From assembly GCA_947258715.1 (NCBI GenBank), contig CAMYJH010000035.1:1-49403 (forward strand): 49,403 nucleotides of DNA. The letters run 5' to 3'. This DNA comes from an uncultured Gammaproteobacteria bacterium (lineage in GTDB: Bacteria; Pseudomonadota; Gammaproteobacteria; HK1). This document shows, piece after piece, positions 14,189-21,631 of this stretch (within the stretch, counting starts at the first letter, position 1; the number at the start of each line of letters is the position of its first letter). Made by a program: the position numbers and the translations under genes. The notes beneath the pieces were generated by a model, which made no database searches, was not told the origin of the DNA, and was given only the letters and a program-made list of their open reading frames with translations.

Positions 14189-15571
14189 TCAATGAACCAG
14201 GCGGGTATGGGAGTATGCAGCGTACCAGCCGAACCAAAAGGCGCGGTGAGCCGGCAGCCGGTGGAGCCCTTGACCCGCCGGTCCGGTAAGTTCTGACTCC
14301 TTCATTAGCCATTCGCCTCCCCTGTCATCGACTGCGCGCGCCACCCCATCCCAGGTCGAAAAGGTCACTTCCCCCGCTTCGTAGACGCGATTCGCGCCGG
14401 AGTTGTCGGTGAGCACGACGAAGCGCATCGTTCCAATCCGATCGTGGTAGACCGGGTTCGCGACGAGATACGCGGTGGAGATGGCGAGCGGCTGATCGTG
14501 ATGGGGTGCGAGGACGAGTCCGAGCACCTCGTCCTTGTTCTTCAGACGCCCGTCGAGCGTCGGCACACCGAACATCAGTTCGTCGGTCGCAAAGTATTCG
14601 CGGTACGCGGCGCCCTCCGAGTAATCGCGCACATAGCCCGTGTCGAGCGAGAGTACTTTGGTCCGCGGGTGTCGGCGGCGCCATTCGCCCCAGGTGGTGG
14701 TGATGATGCTCAGTCGCTTAAGTCGGATGTCGCGCTCCGCGAGCGGACCGACTACGGGAACACCCCAAAGCGTATTCCAAAGCGACTGGGTAGCGCGGTC
14801 GTACATCAGCTTGTTCGACCGATAGAGGAATCCGCTCGTGCCGAGTTCGTGCTCGACGCCGTTGATAACAGAGTGGTAGAGGATCATGCTTCCACAGAGC
14901 GTGCAGTATGCGCCGGTGACCGGCACGCCGCCGACTTCGTCCACGAACATCTCGTGCCAGGCCATGATGCGCTTGGGATACGCGCGCGCGTCGCCGTTGA
15001 TCTCGAGCGCGAAGACGACGTTGCCGTCATCGAGGTAATCGGCCTCGCTGGCTGAGATCAACCGGGGGCGACGAAGGGGCGGGATGCCGTCCTGCGCGAC
15101 GCCGCCCCACACCACCTCGTCGAGCCGGATCTTCGCGCTGCGCTCCGGGCCGAAGTACGCGGCGAACTTAGGATCGATGAGCCGGTAGAGTTGGCTCTTG
15201 AACGTGGCGTAGGACGGGTGCGCCCGTTCCTCTCGGTTCCACAGCCAGGCGTACCAGGCATTCAGGTCGAAGCCGTACGCTTGCCCGGTCTTTTCCTCGA
15301 GCAGTTGGAGCAGCGCAATGTGAAGGGCCGGATTGCGGGTGAGCCGTAGGGTCTCGAGGATCATCGGCACGTAGCCCTCGTGCCAGTCGCGCTCGATAGC
15401 ACGCAATGCTTCCGTGGTCGTTTCCCGTTCGGATCCCAGCAGATCGAGAATCCGACTGACTTCTTCGTCGGGCTTCGTATCGGCGGCGCTCGGCGGCGGC
15501 GCGAGCAGGATGGTGGCGACGGCAGCGACAGCGGCGATTCCTACCCTGTACGGTACGGCGCAATTGTTCAT
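14189..15571 (-). CDS. DUF3179 domain protein, exported
   Basis: 460 aa from ATG 15571, giving a clean signal peptide (MNNCAVPYRVGIAAVAAVAT, then ILLAPPPSAADT); an upstream ATG at 15613 adds 14 residues and hides it. The DUF3179 block runs from about residue 170 on: GDARAYPKRIMAWHEM, GAYCTLCGSMILYHS with a CxxC pair, GTSGFLYRSNKLMYDRAT, and WGVPVVGPL. The family is periplasmic and of unknown function. About 100 helical residues precede the domain. Monocistronic, convergent with the CBS gene. Confidence 0.85.
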   Translation of the reverse strand: MNNCAVPYRVGIAAVAAVATILLAPPPSAADTKPDEEVSRILDLLGSERETTTEALRAIERDWHEGYVPMILETLRLTRNPALHIALLQLLEEKTGQAYGFDLNAWYAWLWNREERAHPSYATFKSQLYRLIDPKFAAYFGPERSAKIRLDEVVWGGVAQDGIPPLRRPRLISASEADYLDDGNVVFALEINGDARAYPKRIMAWHEMFVDEVGGVPVTGAYCTLCGSMILYHSVINGVEHELGTSGFLYRSNKLMYDRATQSLWNTLWGVPVVGPLAERDIRLKRLSIITTTWGEWRRRHPRTKVLSLDTGYVRDYSEGAAYREYFATDELMFGVPTLDGRLKNKDEVLGLVLAPHHDQPLAISTAYLVANPVYHDRIGTMRFVVLTDNSGANRVYEAGEVTFSTWDGVARAVDDRGGEWLMKESELTGPAGQGLHRLPAHRAFWFGWYAAYSHTRLVH

Positions 15572-15724
15572 GGCAGCGTCAAGTCTAATCACGCCGGGGG
15601 AAGCAATCATCACGGATCGATAACGACGGGAACCCGTAGATAAGGAGCGGTTCCAAAAAGTTCTCGCAGGTAATTTACTTTAGCGATGGTGTGGAGGGGC
15701 CGGTGACCGTACCCCCTAAATTAG

Positions 15725-15882
15725 GGAGACTCTGAATAATTCCATCCCTGGAATTTTCAGAGTCGGCAAGTGAAAACGCGGTTTCCACTTGCCTCACGAA
15801 TCCAATGACTTGCAGTCATCGGATTCGGCGGCGCATCCCCCCGCTTAGCTAAGGAAGGTCTGATAAATCAGACCTTCCTTAG
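15725..15882. repeat. Element D, copy 1: four-hairpin repeat
   Basis: Four consecutive inverted repeats: GACTCTGA...TTCAGAGTC (15728-15764), AAGTG...CACTT around GAAAACGCGGTTTC (15768-15790), GAATCCAATGACTTGCAGTC then ATCGGATTC (15798-15826), and AAGGAAGGTCTGATAAATCA then GACCTTCCTT (15851-15880). The two outer ends GGAGACTCTGAATAA and GGAAGGTCTGATAAA (reversed) are alike, as in terminal inverted repeats. A near-identical copy is at 38959-39113. Confidence 0.85.
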
Positions 15883-15990
15883 GTCTAAGATTACAAGGCG
15901 GCTTGATTTGGATTGAGTTTAGCGGCTGCGAGCCGCTTTTCGGAGCGCCTGGGCGCCTCCCCCTTTTTCAGCGATGCATCACCTAAAAAC

Positions 15991-16563
15991 ATGAACGCCA
16001 CAATTCTTCGTAATTTGGTCATAACGTTGGCTATGTCTTTTATGTGTTTAACAGCTGCAAATGCAGATGAGATTGCCAGCGAATGTGGCCCACAGAACAC
16101 CCCTGAAGAAACGTGGGAATCATGGTATGAGACCTATGTTTCTGGGGAATGGAAAAGATGGTTCGAATGTCATGACAAGAGTGCCCAAGCAGGATTATTC
16201 CTGAGCGCAGCTATTTCTACGCCGAATAGTGAAGGAAAGGCCCAGGTAATCGATAAATATGGTAAGTGTGAATCAAGAAGTCGAGCGTCATTGGAATGTA
16301 TTACGGAAGATACTGTGGCGAACTTTTTTTACGAGATAACGATTTTAGATGAAGAATCATCGCGAACTCGTTTAATCAAAATATGGAAGAAGGAGGGAGT
16401 GCGGGTAGATGGGGCGAAGATGGCATCTATCGAGCGGCACGATGAAGAGAATGCAACTGGAACGATTCAATCGAAACAATCTGATGGGGAAATCGATAAT
16501 TGGATAATGACGTTCGTACGTGTTGATGGCCGATGGTTTGTTACATTTAAGTGGGGCATGTAA
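15991..16563 (+). CDS. Exported hypothetical protein
   Basis: 190 aa from ATG 15991, which begins a signal peptide (MNATILRNLVITLAMSFMC, then LTAANADE, cleavage likely after NA-DE). The longer frame from 15913 hides the signal. The mature part is polar, with three cysteines (SECGPQ, WFECHD, GKCESR), a KIWKKEGVRVDG strand and a terminal VDGRWFVTFKWGM. That pattern is reminiscent of small beta-rich secreted NTF2/DUF4878-like proteins, but I do not recognise it firmly. Codons are AT-richer than the neighbours. Two hairpins (AGCGGCTGCGAGCCGCT and GGAGCGCCTGGGCGCCTCC, 15921-15961) precede it. Confidence 0.6.
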   Translation: MNATILRNLVITLAMSFMCLTAANADEIASECGPQNTPEETWESWYETYVSGEWKRWFECHDKSAQAGLFLSAAISTPNSEGKAQVIDKYGKCESRSRASLECITEDTVANFFYEITILDEESSRTRLIKIWKKEGVRVDGAKMASIERHDEENATGTIQSKQSDGEIDNWIMTFVRVDGRWFVTFKWGM

Positions 16564-16577
16564 TGATGGACACAAAG

Positions 16578-16647
16578 AAGGAGCCAGAGCGGACATGTTT
16601 CGTAAACCCCGCTTTGGCTCGCTATTATATTGGCTCTGACTCCTTTT
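16578..16647. repeat. Element A, copy 3 (most complete)
   Basis: AAGGAGCCAGAGC at the left and GGCTCTGACTCCTT at the right form a 13-bp inverted repeat. The core is GGACATGTTTCGTAAACCCC then GCTTTGGCTCGCTATTATAT. It lies 14 bp after the exported protein and runs into a CoA-transferase remnant. Confidence 0.7.
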
Positions 16648-16771
16648 CTGCCTTTTCTGCGCTGCGCCCGAGCGTGGCGAGACCCTCGTCCTCATAGCCG
16701 ATTCCTTTCAAAATCACCTCAATATGCTCGCCCAGGTGGGGCCGCAGATGCGCGGGCGGCGGCGCGTTGGT
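16648..16771 (-). pseudogene. CaiB/BaiF CoA-transferase, C-terminal fragment
   Basis: A reverse-strand frame after a TGA at 16772-16774 reads TNAPPPAHLRPHLGEH then IEVILKGIGYEDEGLATLG and RSAEK. This is the terminal block of family III CoA-transferases; compare APQLGEHTDALLKEIGYGEK at the end of the intact gene at 21632. Nothing upstream in this frame is coding, and downstream it runs into element A copy 3. About 40 residues survive, so this is a broken remnant of a paralogue. 16772-16911 has no other gene and probably holds the promoter of the PhnD-like gene. Confidence 0.6.
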
Positions 16772-16911
16772 TCACAAGGGGGGAGGGCAATTCCCGAAGC
16801 TAAAGTCCCGGCCGGGCCTGCCGATACGTTGGCAGGTGGAGGGTCAAACTCGAACAGTCGGGCTCGGTCGTTACAACGACCACCGAATTCTCCGTCGAAA
16901 GAACAACTGAC

Positions 16912-17826
16912 GTGATAAAGACAATTTCGACAACCTGGGCTCGACTTATGCTCGCATTCACGGCGGCGCTGTCTCTCCTCGCCTGCGAGCCGTCGCCGTC
17001 CATGGGCTCCGCCGGGGAGGTGCGGGGGACGCTGACCTTGGGCCTGCTGCCCGACGAGCACCCCGGAAAACTCACGCTCCGATACGTCCCTCTCATCGAA
17101 GCGATCAAGGCTAAGACGGGCCTCGACGTAGAGCTGATGTTGCCGAGCAGCTACCTGGATTTGGTGGAGCTGTTCGGGGCCGGCAAGGTGGATGTGGCGT
17201 ATTTCGGAGGCTACACGTTCGTGCTTGCCAGCGAGCGCCACGGCGCGGTTCCGCTCGTGATGCGGGACATCGACGCGCGCTTTGTCAGCCACGTGCTGGT
17301 GCACAGAGACGACAGCGCTGTCCGCGAGCTTTCCGATCTGCGTGGCGCACGCTTCAGCTTCGGCTCGCGCCAGTCCACGTCGGGCCACCTGATGCCGCGG
17401 TTTTACTTTTCTACGCTGGGGATCATGCCCGAGAAGTTCTTCTCTCAGGTAAGCTTCTCGGGCACCCACGACAAGACCCTGGAGCAGATAGTTGACGGCG
17501 CGGTGGACGCTGGCGTCGCCAACGGGCAGATCGTCCAACGAATGCTGGCGAATAACGTGAACGGTGTGCTGCCGCTGCGCGTTATCTGGCAGTCGCCCGC
17601 CTACGTGAACTATGTCTGGGCGGTACAGCCCGCGATGAGCGAGGAGACCCGGCGAGCCATCAGGGAGGTCTTTCTGTCCCTGTCCAGGGAGAACAAAGAT
17701 CATCGGCGCTTCCTGGATGCGGTCGGTGCCGCGTACTTCCTGCCTGCGGCAAGTTCCGATTTCGACAACCTGCGCCGTGCCATCGAGACCGTCGCGAGCG
17801 TGGCGGATACGAGCGACGGAGAATGA
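16912..17826 (+). CDS. PhnD-like substrate-binding lipoprotein
   Basis: 304 aa from GTG 16912. A lipobox LLAC (Cys near residue 25) follows a short signal, so the protein should be a lipoprotein. The fold matches phosphate/phosphite/phosphonate-binding proteins: LGLLPDEHPGKLTLRYVPLI, KVDVAYFGGYTFVLA, FSFGSRQSTSGHLMPRFY and the VDAGVANGQIV block. No PhnC or PhnE permease genes accompany it. Instead it overlaps the GGDEF/EAL gene by 4 bp, so it probably serves as the ligand sensor for that protein. Ligand uncertain. Confidence 0.88.
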   Translation: MIKTISTTWARLMLAFTAALSLLACEPSPSMGSAGEVRGTLTLGLLPDEHPGKLTLRYVPLIEAIKAKTGLDVELMLPSSYLDLVELFGAGKVDVAYFGGYTFVLASERHGAVPLVMRDIDARFVSHVLVHRDDSAVRELSDLRGARFSFGSRQSTSGHLMPRFYFSTLGIMPEKFFSQVSFSGTHDKTLEQIVDGAVDAGVANGQIVQRMLANNVNGVLPLRVIWQSPAYVNYVWAVQPAMSEETRRAIREVFLSLSRENKDHRRFLDAVGAAYFLPAASSDFDNLRRAIETVASVADTSDGE

Positions 17827-19841
17827 AGTCTCTCGTTCGACAGGTTGTACTCCTGGTGACCTCGGTAACGGTTTTTCTCACCGGACTGGGCGTCCTGCTA
17901 TGGAGCTCGAACATGGGAATCGCCCGGCACATCCAGCACGGCAACGATTTCCTGGCGCCCAGCCAGCTCCACGTTGCTCAGGCCCAGCACATCGTCGCGC
18001 GTCTCGCGATCGAGGTGCACAGCGACGGCCTGTCACCCCGGCCACCCGGAATGGTTCCCTATCGCTTCCATGTCGCTGGCGCGCTGGACGAGTTAGAGCG
18101 GCACCTGACGCGGGTCGTGCGCTTGGCGCACGCTTTCAATTATCAGGACGCACTCAACCTGCCCACCCGCGCCTTCCAACATTACGAAACGGCACGCGCG
18201 GCCTTCCTCTCGCTCGACGAACTCACCCCGCAGCAGTCGATGCGACTACTCGCTGTGTTCGAGCCCTTGCGGGGAACCTTGGACCAGCTCGCGCGCATCT
18301 ACGAGCTTGAAGAACGAAACTGGCACGAGGAGCAGGAGCGGTTTACCGCTCGCTACTTCAAGCTGGCTATTTTCGGGATCGCGCTGCTCGTGCTTGTGCT
18401 CCTGCCGCTGGTATTCCGTCTCGCGATTGGGCTGCGGCACAACGTGCGCCGTGAGCTGAGAACCCGCCAGGAACTCGAGGAAGCGAACCAGAACCTCGAG
18501 GAGATGGCCATCTATGACAACCTGACCAAGCTCGGCAACCGGCATTTGTTCAAGACACGATTGGATCAGGTGATCGGATCAGCGAAGCGCTCGGATAGGT
18601 TGTTCGGCCTCATGTACATCGATCTCGACAACTTCAAGCGCATCAATGACTCGCTCGGTCACGATGCGGGCGACGAGGTTCTGACGGTCGTGGCCGCACG
18701 GCTTGCGGGATGCGTGCGCTCGGCGGATACGGTGGCGCGGCTCGGAGGCGACGAGTTCACCGTGATCATCACCGACATGGACAACAACGGAAACGCGGCC
18801 ACCGTCGCCGACAAGATATTGCGGCAAGTCAAGAGACCTATCAACGTGGCCGGCAACGAGGTGGTGGTATCGGCCAGCATCGGTATCACGATCGTGCCTA
18901 CGGATGGAGACGACGCCACGGTGTTGATGAAGAACGCGGACTTGGCCCTGTACAAAGCGAAGGAGCATGGCCGCGACAACTTCCAGTTCTTCGTCGAGGC
19001 GATGAATCGTGCCGCAGTCGCACAGATGGCCATGGAGAACGCACTGCGCGCGGCTGTCAGGGACGAGAAGTTCGCGCTTCACTACCAGCCACAGGTGGAC
19101 CTCTATACCGGCAAGGTAACGTATGCGGAGGCACTTCTGCGCTGGCCGCAAGGGAAGGGAAAAATGATCCCTCCGAATGAGTTCATTCCGCTGGCCGACG
19201 CCAACGGGCTGCTGAATGAGATTGGCGCTTGGGTACTGACGCGGGCGTGCAGGGATCTGGCGCGCATGCGCCGCAACGGGGCCCCCGACCTGCGGATATC
19301 GATCAATCTCTCACCCGGACAGTTCCGCGATCCGAAGCTGGTAGCGCGCGTCCAGGAGGCGCTCCGCGTCAGCGCGCTCGCACCTCCTGCGCTGGAAATC
19401 GAGATTACGGAAAGCACGCTGATCGCGGATACCGATGCCACCGTCAAGATCCTCAACGCGCTCCGTGACCTGGGTATAACCGTCGCCATTGACGACTTCG
19501 GGGTCGGATACTCCAGCCTCAACTACCTGAAGAATCTCCCCATCGACGCGCTGAAAATTGACCAGTCCTTCGTGCGCGACATGGAGAAGAATGAGACCGA
19601 CCGCAGCATCGTAGACGCCATCTTGTACATGGCGCGCAGCTTCTCGCTCCGGACTGTGGCCGAAGGGATCGAGAACAAGTGGCAGCTCGATCACCTCATC
19701 TCGCAACGCTGCGACGAAGGCCAAGGTTTCCTCTTCTCGAGACCCGTGCCAGCGGACGAATTCTCTCCCGTGGAGATGAGCCGGCAGTGGTCCTCGACGC
19801 TCGCTCCAGGGGCGCACTCCGGCCTGCGCGTGGTGGAGTAG
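17823..19841 (+). CDS. Membrane GGDEF-EAL protein (c-di-GMP turnover)
   Basis: 672 aa. Two membrane segments (LVTSVTVFLTGLGVLLW near 11-28; LAIFGIALLVLVLLPLVF near 181-199) enclose a periplasmic sensor region of about 150 residues, followed by a short coiled linker. The GGDEF motif is intact at 308-312 with an RSAD inhibitory site five residues upstream. The EAL motif is at 436-438, with DDFGVGYSSL, LKIDQSFV and AEGIEN all present, so both cyclase and phosphodiesterase activity are possible. The start overlaps the stop of the PhnD-like gene (ATGA), giving a two-gene signalling unit. Confidence 0.95.
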   Translation: MKSLVRQVVLLVTSVTVFLTGLGVLLWSSNMGIARHIQHGNDFLAPSQLHVAQAQHIVARLAIEVHSDGLSPRPPGMVPYRFHVAGALDELERHLTRVVRLAHAFNYQDALNLPTRAFQHYETARAAFLSLDELTPQQSMRLLAVFEPLRGTLDQLARIYELEERNWHEEQERFTARYFKLAIFGIALLVLVLLPLVFRLAIGLRHNVRRELRTRQELEEANQNLEEMAIYDNLTKLGNRHLFKTRLDQVIGSAKRSDRLFGLMYIDLDNFKRINDSLGHDAGDEVLTVVAARLAGCVRSADTVARLGGDEFTVIITDMDNNGNAATVADKILRQVKRPINVAGNEVVVSASIGITIVPTDGDDATVLMKNADLALYKAKEHGRDNFQFFVEAMNRAAVAQMAMENALRAAVRDEKFALHYQPQVDLYTGKVTYAEALLRWPQGKGKMIPPNEFIPLADANGLLNEIGAWVLTRACRDLARMRRNGAPDLRISINLSPGQFRDPKLVARVQEALRVSALAPPALEIEITESTLIADTDATVKILNALRDLGITVAIDDFGVGYSSLNYLKNLPIDALKIDQSFVRDMEKNETDRSIVDAILYMARSFSLRTVAEGIENKWQLDHLISQRCDEGQGFLFSRPVPADEFSPVEMSRQWSSTLAPGAHSGLRVVE

Positions 19842-20194
19842 CTTCAGTCCGGCCGCGGGCGGCCAGCGTTGCTTGATGCCTGACGCCCCGCCTGTCCAAA
19901 ACGCTCTACCCTGCTCTGACGGAGCTGGCCGATCCCTTCAATAACTTGAGTGATGCTGTGAGCGACAGCGCTGGAACACAAAGCGTTCAGCCTACCGCGA
20001 CTACAAGCTCCATGCTTGGCCGCGGCGTGTTGGATCCTGTAAAGCGATGCAGACGTATCCGATTGATTTTTCCGTCAAAAGGAATCATGGTGACCAAATC
20101 ACACTTCGACGCTTTGGAGAAGATGATCTCGGGCTGATGCGGATTCACGCAGGTCCGTGCGTTGTTATTGTGGCAAGAGAGTAAGGATCTAGAT
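19842..20194. other. Intergenic stretch, nothing firm
   Basis: 353 bp between the GGDEF/EAL gene and the peroxiredoxin. A 63-codon open frame (19946-20137) has no ribosome site or family resemblance. No strong hairpin or repeat seen. The peroxiredoxin promoter is probably in the AT-richer part 20040-20180. Confidence 0.5.
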
Positions 20195-20686
20195 ATGCCG
20201 ATAAAACTCGGGGACCCGGACCCACACGTTAATCTGTTTGAACTTGGGGACGACGGCGCACCCCGCTCGGTGCCGGCCGACGAAGCTTTCAGCGGTAAGC
20301 GGGTGCCCCTTTTCGCGGTTCCCGGGGCGTTCACCCGCACCTGCTCCGCCAAGCACTTGCCCGGTTTCGTCCGGCAGGCCCAAGAGATCCGCGCTCGTGG
20401 GATTGACGAGATCGCCTGCGTCTCGGTCAACGACGCCATGGTGCTGGCCGCGTGGGGGCGCGAGCACGCAGCGGGCGAAAAAGTCCGCATGCTCTCGGAC
20501 GGGCTCGGGGAGTTCACCCGCACGCTGGGACTGGAGCAGGACATGAGTGCGAAAGGCTACGGCGTGCGTTCCAAGCGCTACGCGATGCTGATCGAGCACG
20601 GCAAGGTGGTGGAGCTCCACGTCGAGCCGCCCGGAGAGTACGGTGTGAGCAGCGCGGAGGCGGTTGTCGAGCGCCTGGGCGAGTAG
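20195..20686 (+). CDS. Peroxiredoxin (Prx5 type)
   Basis: 163 aa from ATG 20195; a TTG at 20162 would add 11 residues. The peroxidatic cysteine is C50 in PGAFTRTCSAKHLPGF, a Prx5 signature. A further Cys near 76 (EIACVSVND) could be resolving. The ending VEPPGEYGVSSAEAVVERLG is also typical of Prx5. It reduces H2O2 and organic peroxides using thiol donors in the cytosol. The stop TAG is the first part of element B copy 2. Confidence 0.92.
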   Translation: MPIKLGDPDPHVNLFELGDDGAPRSVPADEAFSGKRVPLFAVPGAFTRTCSAKHLPGFVRQAQEIRARGIDEIACVSVNDAMVLAAWGREHAAGEKVRMLSDGLGEFTRTLGLEQDMSAKGYGVRSKRYAMLIEHGKVVELHVEPPGEYGVSSAEAVVERLGE

Positions 20687-20783
20687 GGGGACAGTAGGCG
20701 CAGGACATTCAGAGTTCGTAAACACCGACCACCGCCAACCGCGAAGTGAATGTCTATCAGTGACTTACGAACTCTGAATGTCC
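20684..20783. repeat. Element B, copy 2
   Basis: Starts at the peroxiredoxin stop (TAGGGGGACA). Perfect arms GGACATTCAGAGTTCGTAA (20703-20721) and TTACGAACTCTGAATGTCC (20765-20783). The right arm lies inside the first codons of the next gene. Confidence 0.75.
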
Positions 20784-21541
20784 CTGAATCCGTGTTTGAC
20801 CTGCTGACTATCACCGCGATCGCGGGAACGTTCTTGCTCGCCGGAGCGGTGAAGGGCGTCATCGGACTCGGTCTTCCGACTCTGAGTTTGGGCCTGCTGG
20901 CAGCGGCGCTCGATTTAACCACCGCCATGGCGCTCTTGATCGTCCCTTCGTTCGTAACCAACCTTTGGCAGGCCATGGTTGGCGGCAATGGCCGCGCTAT
21001 TTTGCTGCGAATCTGGCCCTTTCTCCTGATGGCAACGGCTACCGTGTGGCTTGGCGCGACTGCTCTGACTCGCGTGGATTTGTCACTTCTCTCGGCGCTG
21101 CTTGGTGGCCTTCTTGTCGTCTATGCGGCGTTTAACCTCACCGGTGTTCGCATCGAGATCGCGGCCCAGCGAGAAATCTGGGCCGGGCCGCTATTCGGAA
21201 CCGCCAACGGAATACTCACCGGGATGACAGGTTCCTTCGTTGTGCCCGGAGTCATGTTTCTGCAAGCGATTGGGCTGTCGCGCGACGCGCTCGTTCAGGC
21301 AATGGGGATCTTATTCACCGTATCCACAATGGCCCTTGCCCTGGCACTCCAGGGTCACAGCCTTTTGACACCCAAGCTTGGCCTTGTTTCTGCCGCCGCG
21401 GTGATACCCGCTCTGGTCGGCATGGTCACCGGCCAGAGAATTCGGCGCCGGCTTTCGGAGGACCGATTCCGACAGGTTTTTTTCGTCGCGATATTGATAC
21501 TCGGTGCCTATATCATCGCCAGACAATTAGGGGGGAAGTAG
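20750..21541 (+). CDS. TauE/SafE-family membrane transporter
   Basis: 263 aa with about seven to eight membrane segments. The N-terminal LAGAVKGVIGLGLPTLSLGL and the half-repeat TANGILTGMTGSFVVPGVMFL are typical of TauE/SafE sulfite/organosulfonate exporters. Substrate not determined. The first 14 codons from ATG 20750 are encoded by element B, so the original start may be GTG 20792 (VFDLLTITAIAG), which matches relatives better. The stop TAG begins element B copy 3, so the gene is framed by repeats at both ends. Confidence 0.85.
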   Translation: MSISDLRTLNVPESVFDLLTITAIAGTFLLAGAVKGVIGLGLPTLSLGLLAAALDLTTAMALLIVPSFVTNLWQAMVGGNGRAILLRIWPFLLMATATVWLGATALTRVDLSLLSALLGGLLVVYAAFNLTGVRIEIAAQREIWAGPLFGTANGILTGMTGSFVVPGVMFLQAIGLSRDALVQAMGILFTVSTMALALALQGHSLLTPKLGLVSAAAVIPALVGMVTGQRIRRRLSEDRFRQVFFVAILILGAYIIARQLGGK

Positions 21542-21570
21542 AGGAACATTCAGGGTTCATAAGTCACTGA
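21538..21570. repeat. Element B, copy 3 (half element)
   Basis: GTAGAGGAACATTCAGGGTT then CATAAGTCACTGA: one arm only, beginning at the stop codon of the TauE/SafE gene. Closest to the left arm of copy 1 (ACATTCATAGTTCGTAAGTC). It may serve in 3' processing between the convergent genes. Confidence 0.55.
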
Positions 21571-21631
21571 AGAAGATCCTCTATCCGGCGGGCGTTGATC
21601 GCTGTCTCACGATCTATGACACCTTGATTGA

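Noticed and set aside
16714..17703. 329-codon minus-strand open frame
   Set aside because: Antisense shadow of the PhnD-like gene; composition (many His, Arg, Gln) is typical of reverse-frame translation. The CoA-transferase remnant nearby is in another frame.
16912..17826. Component of a phosphonate ABC importer
   Set aside because: No phnC or phnE genes adjoin it; the 4-bp overlap with a GGDEF/EAL gene favours a sensory role.
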